From Capitulum mitella (lineage: Eukaryota > Arthropoda > Thecostraca > Pollicipedomorpha > Pollicipedidae): a stretch of 64,000 nucleotides of DNA. The position numbers were made by a program, and so were the translations under genes. Location: assembly GCA_030062745.1 (NCBI GenBank), contig CP099846.1, forward strand, positions 19,997,621 through 20,061,620, given 5' to 3'. Within the stretch, counting starts at the first letter, position 1. Every line of letters starts with the position of its first letter. The notes under the pieces are model-generated. The model saw nothing but the letters and a program-made list of their open reading frames with translations. It made no database searches and was not told the DNA's origin. Positions 48,272-60,390 of the stretch are shown here, in pieces.

Positions 48272-48430
48272 CAGGCGCATAGCCAGAATTTTCCTCGGAG
48301 TAGGGGGCATACGCCAAATTTTGTCATATGGCATTGGCATATGACAAAATATATAGGGAAAAGTGACAATTTTATGTAATTAGTCTGATATTTGACACAG
48401 GCAAAAACATGTCTGGTCTTGTATTCTAAT

Positions 48431-48505
<75 letters not shown>

Positions 48506-48602
48506 ACCATTTTTCTGTATTCCCCGGAAATCGCTAAATATCTAGTGCAGACTGCTTGGCTCATGGGGCATGGCCCCCACGCCTCCCTTGGCTGTGTGCC
48601 CG
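48272..48602 (+). mobile_element. hAT-like MITE family B (331 bp, 8-bp TSD)
   Basis: Termini are CAGGCGCATAGCCAGAATTT on the left and, inverted on the right, CGGGCACACAGCCAAGGG. It is flanked by ATTGGACA (48264-48271) and ATTGGATA (48603-48610), an 8-bp duplication with one mismatch. The interior holds an inverted CATATG-rich stretch and a long (CA)n(TA)n microsatellite. No coding capacity is visible. Confidence 0.8.
48427..48502 (+). repeat. (CA)n(TA)n microsatellite inside MITE B
   Basis: A CA tract with one AA interruption passes into a TA tract. It lies within the element, so it expanded after or with insertion. Confidence 0.95.
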
Positions 48603-48841
48603 ATTGGATATGGTGTGTTATAGCAAACAGGATTACGAGTAGACTGTGATGCGAGGCTGTTGTTGCGCTGTCAGACGAGGTATATTTTTTATGAAGGCCA
48701 CTTAACTTTTTTTGCTCAACCTCTTAATGCTGCATGATTAATGCTTTCGAATATAACACAGCAATAAGTGAATGAGCAGCGTTATTACGGTTGAAAATGG
48801 AAATAAAAATAACCCAATACTCATAAAATGAGGTGTTTTTT
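48603..48841. other. Spacer
   Basis: No recognised feature. Similarity between the two PLE arms stops at its right edge. Confidence 0.5.
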
Positions 48842-49837
48842 GTTTTGTTTTTGGCATCTCGGATGTGTTCGTTAAAACGCTTCCTAACACTACGCTTCGT
48901 CTCGCCGATGTAGATGTTCGTAGCTCCTTTACATACTTGGCAAGTGATGGACTACACAACATTTTTTATGTGACACTTTCCCAGCAAACCCGCTGTGCAG
49001 GAATTGCATGGCCTTTTCCCAGCTGGGGAGGGTGGTGGGTCAAGTGCTGAGGTGGTCAGGTGCGCAGCTAGCGTTTTCCCACTCTTCCAGGCAACGCGCA
49101 GTGGTAGTCTTGACGCTCTGGTCGCTGAGGAGACTTTCCCCGAAAGAATGTCGTCTATGAAGGGAAAGTTGATGTATCTCGTGTCTGCAGTTCTGTGTCC
49201 TGGGTGGATATAGGATGTCGGCGTAGATTGCCTGGTGCATGTTTTGACGCGATAGTTACTCAGTCGAACCATCCTGTGTGGATAACCGTTTGCTTTGGGA
49301 GACATTCGATTTTGGCTAATTCCCTCGTTGCAGCTGGTTCGTCGGATAGAAGACGTTCGCTCTCAACAGCTGTGCGTAGAGTACTGGCTTTTTGGTTTTC
49401 ATTGGGTGGGCTGATATGAATGGTAAGATGATGAGTGCCGCCATAGGTTTGATACAGAGTTCGATGGTGTATTTTTCCGGTCTCCCGGACTGTGAGGAAA
49501 GTGTCAAGGGAGGGAATTAGTCTGGTGTTGGAATGATTCGTTCTTTCGATGGGGAATTTGAGAGCAGGGTGGAAATTTGAAGCAGATTGATTAATTCGAG
49601 AAGCTGAGAGCTGGTTGATAAATTCGAAATAGCAATCCAAAGCCTATGATGAGTCCAAATTCCTGGAATATCGTCTATATACCGCAAGTAGGTGATCGGT
49701 TGGGCACGCTCGGACGTAAGGATCATCTTTTCTATCGCGTTCATGACGACAGTTAGTTCCCAGTTGTGGGGCAATACGGCTACCCATAACTATTCCCTCT
49801 GCCCGTCTGTAGTAATGCTGGCCAAACCATACGTAGT
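48842..49837 (-). pseudogene. Penelope-like element pseudogene: RT plus GIY-YIG, minus arm
   Basis: Read on the minus strand this encodes the C-terminal two thirds of a Penelope-like retroelement polyprotein. Order: HYYRQ- and MG-type sequence of RT motif B (about 49745-49825); YIDD at 49670-49681, the RT catalytic motif, intact; a thumb region ending in SGKTLAAHLTTSAL; a CNSC cysteine pair; and the GIY-YIG endonuclease core NIYIGETKRSVRKRF (about 48875-48925). Several frameshifts separate the parts, and an in-frame TAG (48952-48954) lies just before the endonuclease. The 5' part of the RT is absent. RT and GIY-YIG together define PLEs and would mediate target-primed retrotransposition in the nucleus; this copy cannot do so. 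Confidence 0.85.
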
Positions 49838-49845
49838 TCTCATAA

Positions 49846-50823
49846 ACATCTACGGTTTGATCAGCATTATTTCAGACAGACAGAAGAAATAGCTTTGGAT
49901 AGCCGTATTACCCCACCGCTGGCAAATGTCTTCATGAACGCGATAGAAACGATGATACTCACGTCAGAGCGTGCCCAACTTATCACCTTCTGGTGGTATA
50001 TAGACCATATTGTAGGGATTTGGACTCATGGGTCAGAGATTTTGGATCGCTATTCCGAATTTATCAACAACTTCCACCCTGTTCTCGAATTCTCCTTCGA
50101 AAGAACGGATCACTCCAACACCAGACTAATTCCCTCCCTTGACACTCTTCTCACAGTCCAGGAGACCGGAAAATACACCATCGAAGTCTGTATCAAACCT
50201 ATGGCGGCACTCATCATCTTACCATTCACATCAGCCCACCCAATGAAAACCAAAAAGCCAGTACTCGACGCACAGCTGTTGAGAGCGAACGTCTTCTATC
50301 CGACGAACCAGCTGCAACGAGGGAATTAGCCAAAATCGAATGTCTCCCAAAGCAAACGGTTATCCACACAGGATGGTTCGACAGAGTAACTATCGCGTCA
50401 AAACATGCACCAGGCAATCTACGCCGACATCCTACATCCACCCAGGACGCAGAACTGCAGACACTACATACATCAACCTTCCCTTCATAGACGACACTCT
50501 TTCGGGGAAAGTCTCCTCAGCGACCAGAGCGTCAAGACTACCACTGCGCGTTGCCTGGAAGAGTGGGAAAACGCTAGCTGCGCACCTGACCACCTCAGCA
50601 CTTGACCCACCACCCTCCCCAGCTGGGAAAAGGCCATGCAATTCCTGCATAGCGGGTTTGCTGGGAAAGTGTCACATAAAAAAAATGTTGTGTAGTCCAT
50701 CACTTGCCAAGTATGTAAAGGAACTTCGAACATCTCCATCGGCGAGACGAAGCGCAGTGTTAGGAAACGTTTTAATGGATATGGCTGAGATGCCAGGAAC
50801 AAAACAAAAACACACCATTCGGC
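49846..50823 (+). pseudogene. Penelope-like element pseudogene: RT plus GIY-YIG, plus arm
   Basis: This is the mirror copy of 48842-49837. It begins at the same point of the RT (FDQHYFRQ at about 49855) and continues through TPPLANVFMNAIE, then YIDH at 49997-50008. The second catalytic aspartate of YIDD is therefore replaced by histidine. Downstream come SLDTLLTV, KPMAALIILPF (YLxxxS-type region decayed), the SGKTLAAHL thumb segment and CNSC. The endonuclease core reads NISIGETKRSVRKRF, with the key first tyrosine of YIG changed to serine, followed soon by a stop. It shares the TAG (50693-50695) with the other arm but has its own 2-bp insertion in an A-run just upstream. It is dead. Confidence 0.85.
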
Positions 50824-51868
50824 GACCATTTCACTAACGCACATTGCACTAAAATCGTTCATGCGAACTCATCCAAAATATCCATCCTCCAGGTCTGTGA
50901 AGACAAATTTCAGCATCTGTTCAACTAAAAAGTCTCAGACCTGTCCTGAACACGACTTCCTCCTGGAGCCCTCTAAAACCTGTCCCATATGACAACGTTC
51001 AGTATTTCCTTTTTGAAAGAGGTCCTTGAAACAGCGCTATCCGAGATTGTTTTGATACTTTTCAAATGTACACCGATGTCATTCGAATGGAATGTTCGCT
51101 TGTGTATGTACTGAAGAATGCCCATGGCCGAAATATATGCACATTTTTTCCCGACCATTTGTTTTATTATGAGCATTAGGTTACTCTTTATTTCCATTTT
51201 CATTCATGCTTTCATCATATATTTAGTACTGTTGCAAAATGCTGACCAAAATGAGAGTGAACAAAGGGGCTCCAGCACGCAGTATACTGAGGAGGAAGTC
51301 AATACGTCTTTTCCAATTTTCGTAGTAGTTTTGTACGCTGCAGGTCCATCACATGGCAAGAAAAATCTTCGCATAATGCTGGGACCCATCCGTGGATAAT
51401 AGAAAATGGATTGCATAGGGTGTGTGACAGGGACTTTGAAGTGAAAATATTATCTTTCATTCCGATTTTCATTTCCTTATGCTTATAACCCTCTTTAGAC
51501 GAAACAGAATTTCCAGGATCTATGGAAACATTAATAGTTGCTGCAGTTTATATGCTCTGTTCCATGTTTCTTTTTTTAGTTCAGGCGGTAACGCTACAAA
51601 CGTGCGACAGAATTCACACCTGTGTCGTGCTGACATTGCTGAGATCGTTAACCCGATTATGTATCTGTTTCAGAACATTAAAAATTGTTTAAGATCGTGT
51701 AGCAAAACAGCATGACGCTTTGTGTTATCACTCACCATGGGCCAGAAGTGAAAATCTTTATCCTGTGTTTCAGGGTCCATTGAAATATTTCCCATGACAG
51801 AACTCAGGATTGCTAGGCTGAGCTGGTAGTTCCCAACTTTTTTCAGGGCTTGGATGGAGATAAAACGT
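50824..51868. other. No recognisable gene
   Basis: Similarity to the PLE arms ends at the left edge, although a further PLE 3' remnant could lie in the next 100 bp. Otherwise background. Confidence 0.45.
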
Positions 51869-51950
51869 GCTAGCGTTGTTTCCAACCAAGGACATGTATT
51901 ATTTTGGAGGCTAGCATTGCTTTCAACGAGGGAAGTGTATTGTTTTGGAG
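51869..51950 (+). repeat. 41-bp tandem duplication
   Basis: Two units start GCTAGCGTTGTTTCCAACCA (51869) and GCTAGCATTGCTTTCAACGA (51910); both end in GTATT-TTTTGGAG. Confidence 0.8.
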
Positions 51951-52114
51951 GATTTTGAGTTGACGGACATTGAGAACATAAGTCGTCGCTCCGCCCATGA
52001 CGGTGAAGTTAGAAATCTGTGGTGCCATTCCAACTGCAAAATCCGTAATTTCAGACTTGGCCACGTGTCCATGCTAGGTATTACAGCAGGAACATCACCA
52101 TTCCTGTCGGCAGA

Positions 52115-53230
52115 GCAGCACGGTAACGCCGGACGGCGCGTGGCGCTGCCGGGAAGGTCCGAGCCACGGCCCGTGGCGGCGGCGGCCGCCGGCCGGGCGC
52201 GCGGACCCTCTGTTCTGCTCGACGGCACGTCCGGCCCAGGGGAGGTCGTCGCCCGTGCGGCCACCCCTGGCCGCCGGCGTGACGGCCGCGGAGGCCCGCC
52301 GGAGCCGGGCGCCGGCCGGCCGCGCCGACCAGGGCCGGTGCGGCCTGCCGCGAGGAGGGCCCCTCCTCGCCTGAGGTCCGGCGGGACTAAACCGAGCGGC
52401 GGCCGGACGCGTCCGCGACTGAGGACGGCAGACCGGTGACCGTCGCCCGGGCAGACCGGTGACCGTCGCCCGGCGGGACGGGGGCGATCGGCGGCGGCGG
52501 GTCCGCCGGTCAGCGGTGCAAGCCTCCGGCCGCCGGCAGCGACCGTGACCGGGCGGCCGGCGCCCCGCGCCCGCCGGCCATCGTCTCCCTCCGGCGCGTC
52601 GGCCGGTCAGCGACCTCCTCCCGAGGTGAAGGGGAGAACGCAAGCGGCGCTAGAACGCTGCGACTCGAGGAGCGGCTCCAGATTCGAGGAGCGGTTTCGA
52701 GGACAGTCCTCGCGGGCGGTCTGCCGCGTCCTGCGAACTGGTTCGGCGCTGACCCAGCCGTGGACGGGTCAGGCCTGACCGCAGGTGGGGGCGGAGTGGC
52801 CCTCGCTAGACGGCTACGCCCACTGGACGGTCGGCACGGCCCGGGACGCTGCTGGACGTCAGGACGGCCCCGGCGGCAGCGTGGCGACGCTGCCCCGGCA
52901 GCTGCGCCGCCGCCCGGTCTCAGGGTGGCCCATCAATCAGCGGGCATCCGGCCGGCGTGGCAGTTTTTGTGGTCTGCCGCGGATTCCTTCGGTCTAGCGC
53001 CGGAACCAGACAATTTCCGGTCGCACAACGGGCGTGTGTGCAGATGGTGCCGGCCTCCGCGCCCGATGGAGTCGGGGCCAAGTGGAGCCCTCCGCCAGGC
53101 CGGAAGGGACCGAATTCGGGCTGAAGTGGTAGTTGTTCATTGTCTGACGGCACACCGTGTTCAAAGACTAACCGGAATCCTGCGACTGCGCTGCCCAGGG
53201 CCTGGCTTTGCGGGTCTGCTGTTGCTGCCG
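52115..53230. promoter_or_regulatory. CpG island 13
   Basis: About 1.1 kb of CpG-dense DNA with a 22-bp direct repeat (GCAGACCGGTGACCGTCGCC) at about 52428-52472. Open frames on both strands are compositional. Confidence 0.55.
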
Positions 53231-54389
53231 ATGTAGCAGGATGCGAGGTGTGCAACGTTTATGCGGTCAGAACACAGAAGGAGGTTCATGATGCCAAAGC
53301 TAAAGGGTTTAGGGATTTTGTGGTGTCCGGAATTCCGTGACACCCGTGGGTGGCGCTGACCTGACCTTGTAGGATCTCTTCAGCGCCGGATGGCTTGCGT
53401 TCCATCTGGTTATCAGTGTCGCAGCAAACGGGTTGTACTCGCTGCGTCTGCTGCGGTGTTCTGCCTGTGGTCTTGGGATCTTGAACTTTATGACGACGGC
53501 GATAACTGGATTTTCTAAAGGAAACTCCTTTATTTCCCTGGAACTTGTGGCTAAGTTCTTGTCTTAACGCGTAAAAAATCTTTCAGCTTGGCTGTACGTT
53601 GGACGAACAAGAAATGTCTTGTGATCCCGAGGTTTTGTGGACTAGGAAGAACATAATCAGCTTGCATGTCAGCGGATTGGACTTCTCAGCCTTCCAGAGA
53701 AACTGGGACCTGGGTTTTTTGTCATTGCCTGTTGCCAGTTTTGTCATGGAACGTTTTTGCCCATTTGGGTGAGACTGCCAGCTGATCAGCCGCATAGTTT
53801 CGAATCAGTGGAGATTTTTTGACACATCGTGCACGAGATTTCTGATTTTATGTAATGAAAATGCATTGGGACCCTTGTGGGGAAAACCAAGCGACGTTGC
53901 TGAAATCGTGGATGCAGTTTTGGCCTTCTGTTTTTTTTTTGTATATTTGTGAGTGTCGAACTTGTACTGAATATTTCACGGCCGTCGCAATGACACCGTC
54001 CTTAGTATGCTTCTCATCGACATCGCAAGACGTTGACTTCAATATGCAAGTGTTTCATGTTTTTTCGCACTCCGAATGCAGATGTGGACCGCACGTCGGC
54101 TTAATAATCACTGGACCGGAAGCGGAAGATGCATCCTGCTGGCTTCCGAGTGCTCTCATCCTCACATTGCGCGAGTGCTTTCAAAGCTTCCGCCTTGGGC
54201 CAGGCAGGCCCATTAGATGTGGTAGGTGATGCCGGACCAAGAAGTTTCCGTAGACCACCGTTTGACGACAGACCCAGACGTTTGAGCCGACACGATGCAA
54301 GCGGCGTGATAACGCGATGGAACCGGTTGATCCTTCAAGCAGACGCGAAGCGTTCTGTCTTAGATGGCGTTATTTGAGGCGTTAATGGC
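53231..54389. other. No recognisable gene; tandem ETS-like sites
   Basis: The sequence GCGCCGGATGGCTTGCGTTCC at about 53384 resembles 44507-44530 (GCGCCGGATGGCCTGTCTTCC), a possible short repeat near two islands. Two adjacent ETS-like words (ACCGGAAGCGGAAG) lie at about 54115. Confidence 0.4.
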
Positions 54390-55960
54390 CCGGATGCCCT
54401 GTGGTCCTATTTTTACCACCATGCTCGGCGTCCGGATGCTGCTGCTGGGTGTTCTGCTCTGTCGGTCCGGGTCCTCTTGCTGTCGCGCCAGTAGGTGCCC
54501 CAGGTCGGTGGCGTGCGCTGGCTCCCCTGCCGGGCCTCCTACCCGCCCCGTCTGTCGCCGCACGCAGCACCGGGCCCCGCTCGTCTCAGCACCGTCCGAG
54601 AGCCGGCCTGGGGTTCTGACGGCGGCCGGTCGGCGGCGGCCTGCGGGACGGGGCGGTACTCGCTGGTCGGAGGTCGGTCTGGCGCGGCGGCGGAGGGAGC
54701 TCCCGCGCCGCGGCCTCTTCCGCAGCGGCGCGCGACTCGCGGCCGCCGCCACCGCCGCGAGCGTCGCGCGGCCGCGGGCGGCGCCGGACCCACCGCTCCG
54801 CCATTTTGGGTGGGCGAAGAGGGTGCGAACGGCTACTTGAGCTGTGATTCATGACTGATGCGAGGGGGAACCTGTTTTGGTGTTATTTCGGCCTCCGCGC
54901 CGCGGCGCTGGTCGGCCCGCCACTCCTTTGTTACCGGGCCGCGGGGCCAGCCGCGGTGGCGGCGGCCGGCCCACACGCGTCCGAACACAATGCCGCCGGC
55001 GAGGTGCGGCGCCGTCGTCCCGGCCTTGTCACTGTCGCCGGCGGGCCCACGCGGCCGTTTATTGAGACCTGGTGCGTGGCCGGATGACGCGGCGGCGCCC
55101 CCGGCCGGCCCCCTTCCTGGAAGTGCTGGTGACGAGGAGGCGGCGTCAGCGCGCCCACGCACCGCCCAGCAGAGCGGAGCGGCGGTGACGGCGCGCGGCC
55201 GGGCTGCGGGCCGGCCGGCCGGCCCGGCCGCGGGCACCTCCACGAGTCTCGCCGCCCGGCTCCCCGACCGGTCGACTGAGGGCCGCGCCCGCGCTCCGTT
55301 AGCCGGCGCACGGCGTGCTTGAGCTTCGGCCGATGGCCGGCAGGCGGCAGCACCACGCGGATCGCCCGCCCGCCGCTTGGCGTCGTTCCAACGACAAATA
55401 GCGTAGTAAGCTTCAAGAAAAGAATGAAAATGAGGCCACGGGCCGGGTCCCGGCCGCCGGACGGCCCGGCGCGGGACGATGTGCGCCGGGTCCCGGACCC
55501 GGCCGCGCCCGGCCGTCTCCCGCTGGCGCCGCCTCCGGACGGCCAAACTGGCGCGGCCGTGCGCCATGGCGCGACTCGCGCGCGCGGTTGGCCTCGCGTG
55601 CGCGCGTGACAGCGGCAGTGTATTCGATGCCTGGCGCGTTATCTGAGCGCGGCCGACGTGGCCGGTAGGCGCCGTTACTAGGCCAGTGAGCGCTGCGGGG
55701 CCCGGCGCGGGCGCGCTCGCCCGCCCGTCCAGCCAGGGTTCAACAGGTCCGTGGGCCTTGTTTCAGGCGGCGGCGGCGGCGGCTGTGGCGCTGCGGCGGC
55801 GGCGGCCGGCGGGAACAGGTACGTACGGTGCCCTGGCGGCCGGCGGGAGAAAGGCTGCCGGCTGCGCGCCGGATTCGGATGGTGGGCCGACAGGCGCCGC
55901 CGCCAACCCACCCTCCGAAGGCACATGCCGAGGAGAAACTGCAGTCCTGGGCTTACTTTG
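54390..55960. promoter_or_regulatory. Large CpG island / putative promoter 14
   Basis: About 1.5 kb of CpG-dense DNA with an inverted YY1-like site (CCGCCATTTT at 54799-54808). A consensus-like donor CAG|GTACGT occurs at 55819, and ATG at 54364 opens a frame with a hydrophobic MLGVRMLLLGVLL segment. The island could hold a minus-strand start near 54800 and a plus-strand first exon ending at 55818. No protein is recognised on either strand. Confidence 0.6.
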
Positions 55961-56519
55961 CCGGGAGCGCTGGTCTTTTTGAAGTGCCTGTATCTTCGGG
56001 CGGTCTGTTGCGTGATGCAGATGGATTGAGTCACCTAGATTACTGATGCCGTGGGGGTGGTCTGATATTTCTGGTGCCTGCCATCCAGTGCCGTAAATCG
56101 GCTTGCGCTTAACGACTTAGGTCTCCGATGATAAGTTTTGGCGAAAAATATGTGAAAGGTAGTGAATGATGTACAAGGTGGGCGATTTTCTGCGAAGACT
56201 GGAACTGTCCACTGTGTTCTGCAGTAGTCGTTGGCCATTTATCTGTTTTCTCTCTTGCAGCGTCAATCAATTTTTGTTCCCCAAATTCCAAGAACAAAAA
56301 GTCTGCGTTACCCACCTAGTGTCCCCTCCTCTAAATTTGCAACCACTCCTTTAGCACGTGGATCAAAAGGGAACGCTCCACATTGGTTCCCTTTCCATAA
56401 ACAATTTATAAGCCTGAACCTAGGCCTGGCTCTTTTGTGAGAGATTGCTGATAGCATTTCCATTTCAAATTTTGCTCCGAAAATTGTCCAGAAGCTTCCG
56501 AAAGTGTTGGTAGCTGAAA
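55961..56519. other. No recognisable feature
   Basis: Background sequence between CpG island 14 and R2 copy. Confidence 0.5.
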
Positions 56520-56770
56520 ACAATTTACAGTCATCCACCCACTGGACGCATCGGACGTGCGCAGGCATTGGACGTGACCGTTCATTGGCCTGCGCCTTCT
56601 CGTGACGTCATGCAACAGCTGGAATTAGGACATGCTGGAATAGGGCACACGGAAATATGAATTTGTTTTGAGTCTCTTGTAAGTGTAGCATTTAGAGAAT
56701 TGTTAGATGCTACAGGCTGGCTTCTTAGACCACAAACTACAGTTTATATCACAGTTCAAAATACAAACAA
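56520..56770 (+). repeat. Dispersed repeat R2, copy 3
   Basis: It shares CATTGGCCTGCGCC, TTCTCGTGACGTCATGCAAC, AGCTGGAATTAGG and a downstream ACAGGCTGGCTTCTTAGACC block with the copies at 10.2 and 20.6 kb. In this copy the CRE palindrome TGACGTCA is perfect (56603-56610); the others have one or more changes. Confidence 0.55.
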
Positions 56771-59700
56771 GAGCAATACCATCTCTTTAAGGGAATGATT
56801 TTTTGTTGCCATATATGCCTGTGCCCCGCGTCGTAGTGACGCAGACTAGTCAACACCACATCGATCGTGACACATCCGTTCTCTTCAAGACCAGGATTGG
56901 GATAAAGGTTTAATGGAAATCTCACCATTCATACATGATATACTCATTTACTGTTGCAGGTGCCCAACATGAGCAACTCGGATTTTTTCCTCAGTGATTT
57001 TGTCCAGAACTGAACTCTGGTATTTGGCCAGCGGTTGCTGTTAACGTTCATTGCCACAATGTCACGTATTTTTGTATTTATTTGTTTGTCACTCCACCAT
57101 CGGATTGTTTTTGGAGTATTTTAGTAATATTTCAAAACATTGAAATGCATTTTAGTATAAACAAAGCAAAATTCGGTAAATTCTTCACATAAAATTGGAT
57201 TGCTACCAGGATTTGACGAAGCCGCTGCCTTCACAGCCACGATGTGTTCATTAAAGCAAAGCTTCACGTTTCGTTTTGGAAGTTTTGCTGAGCGTCGTCT
57301 CGTCCGGCAGAAAATGATTTTCGACATTGTTTCGAAATGCGGTTACTTTGCCAGCAATCGAAGAAAGGTTTCCCTTAAGATGATTTCTTAGGTTTGTCAT
57401 TGGTTACATGGAACCTGTTTCAGGCGTAGTTTGGGTTATGTGATGCATTGATGGTGCGAACACTGCTGCTTAAATTGCTGCTGAACATATGCTGCTGCGA
57501 AATGCATGTCGTCGTTCAGATTCTGCAGCTTCATCGTGGGTTTGGTTTGAAATCTACTTTTCTGCGATACATAGCCAGGCGTTCAAACTTGTCTTGTATC
57601 TGATGTATGTAAAAGTGCTATATTATTGCCCTGACAAAATTCAAGGAAGACCCCGCAAGGGAATGGACTCTAATGTGATCATCAATGTAGTATGGGTTGA
57701 CTTTGTTGTCCTCCGGCATTGTTTCATATTATATTTGCATTTTTTACCTTTCATTAAAGCTCTGTTTGATTTGGGACTTGATGTTTGTGAAATATCGCTC
57801 TTAGGTTGGAATGTTCAGGACACTTTTGATCTTGTAAGGTTCTTTGTAGAGGGGGAAATTTCCCGGATCGCTTTCTGTGTATCTCAAGGCGTCGGATATG
57901 CGGACATTCAGTTACATGTTCCGCAGATTTTAGATTTATGGGTGGGTGAAGACTTTTCCCTTCCCTGACTGTCTGTAACAACCATGAAGCGAACCGCATG
58001 ATTCATCTGGTGATGTATCAGACGACTGGCCTTGGCCTGACGACGGTAGGGGTAACCTTTTGGGGGACCATTCATTGCGTCACAGGTAAGGTGAAAGTCC
58101 CATAGTGAATAATAACTTCCTGGATTATGTTTAGGCATATCAACGGTGCAGCAATGGTCACAGTTTAAAAGGTGCTGTAAAATCCACTCATTTTGCCATC
58201 TTTTTTTTGAAGATATCAAAACGTTGGCCTAAAGAAAGAGGTCATACCAAGTGGTGGAGTAGCCTTTAACATGTCTTGTGTTTCTGTGTGATGATTTACG
58301 AGCTGGAAAGCTGCACGTGTGTTGCCGTCCATTAAATGCTACAAAATAGAGTTCAGGAAAGCTTACGTCACGGAAGTTGTGACTTATCACCTCGTGTTAA
58401 CATCCGTGGCGTGCCAGATAATGTTTTGGAAGCTGTGCCCAAAGAATGGACAGATACAGGATTACAAGCCGCGTCTGATAGTTACATTGATCAGACGGGT
58501 GGAAAGCACTGCCCTGAGCCGCTCTGCCCTGAATGTTTCGGCATCATGTGCCATCTTCAGGAGAGCAAACAGGCACAAATTTTCAGTTACTGGGAAGACA
58601 GTGCAAGATTAGTATCTGTGCGAACAGGAGAAAAAACAATTATGAAAGCTTAATAAATGCTTGTCAGTGGAAATGTGGAGGTCTTAGTATTTGAGGTGAC
58701 TGTTCTTTTTTAATGTATAACGATTTTAGAATACGTAATTCTTAAAGCCTTGCTTCGTTTGCGAATGATAGTGAAATTATCAAGACGCACTTAAGAGTCA
58801 CCAAGTCCGGAATGATCTCTACTTGGTGAGGCATCATGGTGGGAGAGGGGAGACCTGTGTGGTCAGGCCTTCCTAGATGCTGCTGAATCCTGAGATGGAG
58901 ATTACGAAGATTACGAAGACGCAACGTAAGACGCCTCAAACAAGGCGCAACGGAAACTGTAAACCATTGAGGAGTGACAGCATTTAGGTGTTCTGTCCTG
59001 CAGTCTACGCATTGACTCTGTGGTGCAGGAATTGACCAAAATAGTTTTAGGGTTCAGGGAAGGGAATAATGCGATGAGCACCTTGGAGACATCAGCCTTC
59101 ATTTGCTCAAAAACTTGCTCCTAAACTGGGTAAGAACGAAGTGTCTGTCCGGTTTTGCAACGGTGTCAGCCACAACGGAGACTGTAATTTAGGCTTAAAA
59201 ATCTCTTAAGGAGTGGCATTGGGTAGTGCTTGCTTGTGGAAAAGGCCTTTAGGAAAGTCACTTCCTTTTGGAAAAATTGGTTTATTGATATCAGGTGGAG
59301 AGCACGAAAAAGTCGGTCGAGTTGACCACTCACTTTTTATGCTACCGGGAGCAGAGTTAAAAAACTGGTGCGAAGACCAGCAAAAGTGAGATTACGATAC
59401 AGAGAGGTTGATATTTTGCCATCACCTTCATGAAACAAAATGTCTGGAAAAGGAGGGTTACCATTCTTCTCTTCTTACTCTTATCTTAAACGTGATATTG
59501 AGATGTTTGCCAAGCAGAAAACGAAGGAAAAGGCTGGCGTGGGATTGGTCGCGAAAAAGGAGAATCGTCGGCATACCGACGATGAAAATGGGTTGGAACT
59601 CCTGGGGACAGTTTTCAAGCCATATTTTCTCGTGGCGACTCGTGAAAATGTCGGCACCGCTTTCTAACGGTAGAACTGATCGTTGAAAAGAAAGAACGAA

Positions 59701-59863
59701 TTCGTCACTGAGAGGTCCAGAAGTGATCTAAAGTATCTGACACTGAGGCTGATAACCTCACTGCTGGAGCAGGATTCAGCAGCAGTTAGGTAGGCGTGAC
59801 CGCACAGGTCTCCTCTCCCATCCAGATCCTTTACCCAGTGAAAGGCAGTTCCGCACTTTGTGG
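56771..59863. other. No recognisable gene
   Basis: About 3.1 kb with open frames up to 159 codons (57489-57968), none with a recognised domain or a plausible splice context. No repeat copies were identified. Confidence 0.45.
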
Positions 59864-59871
59864 CTCTTTAG

Positions 59872-60033
59872 CACCGGCGCAACTAAAGGGGAGCCTGGGG
59901 GCTCGCCCCCCCCCCCCAGGCCCGCATTTTTGTGAAAACCATTGCGTGTCTTCTTCCCAGCGGCGGTTTCGTATGATTTCAGGTCACACTGGGCTCCCCC
60001 CTCCTCATTAAGAAAATCCTGGGCGCACCCCTG
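59872..60033 (+). mobile_element. hAT-like MITE family C (162 bp, perfect 8-bp TSD)
   Basis: Flanked by perfect CTCTTTAG direct repeats (59864-59871 and 60034-60041). Termini are CACCGGCGCAAC on the left and, inverted on the right, CAGGGGTGCGCC. There is a C-run and a subterminal AGCCTGGG/CTGGGCTCCC-type inverted block. It is non-coding. The intact duplication suggests a fairly recent insertion. Confidence 0.85.
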
Positions 60034-60390
60034 CTCTTTAGTAAGCGTTGATTATTTTATTAGCATTGGCAGATGAAAAAAAACTTAAGATTTGCTTATT
60101 TTCGCTTTACGCATAAAAAAGGAACAGGTCGTCCGAAATACTACATGGTTTCATCCAGGGGTGTCGATTTCTGTAAATGATTGAATGCCGAGCCTAGGGC
60201 TCGACAACGTAATCTCCCCCCAAATGTGAGTTTCTCAACGGATTTAGCCTTTTTTTTGGCGAGCAGAAATTCTTGAGTTTTTTGTTATCATTTATCAAAT
60301 GAAAATTTGCTTTTATCCCCATTTATATGTATATATATACATATTTAAGTTTGATTAAATATGACAACGAAGTTAGTTGTTATAGTTGTT

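Noticed and set aside
54364..54500. ATG with a signal-peptide-like hydrophobic stretch (MLGVRMLLLGVLL)
   Set aside because: The following sequence is GC-driven and shows no mature domain; hydrophobic runs like this arise easily by chance.
54833..55567. 244-codon minus-strand open frame
   Set aside because: Compositional artefact of CpG island 14; no domain and no conserved features.
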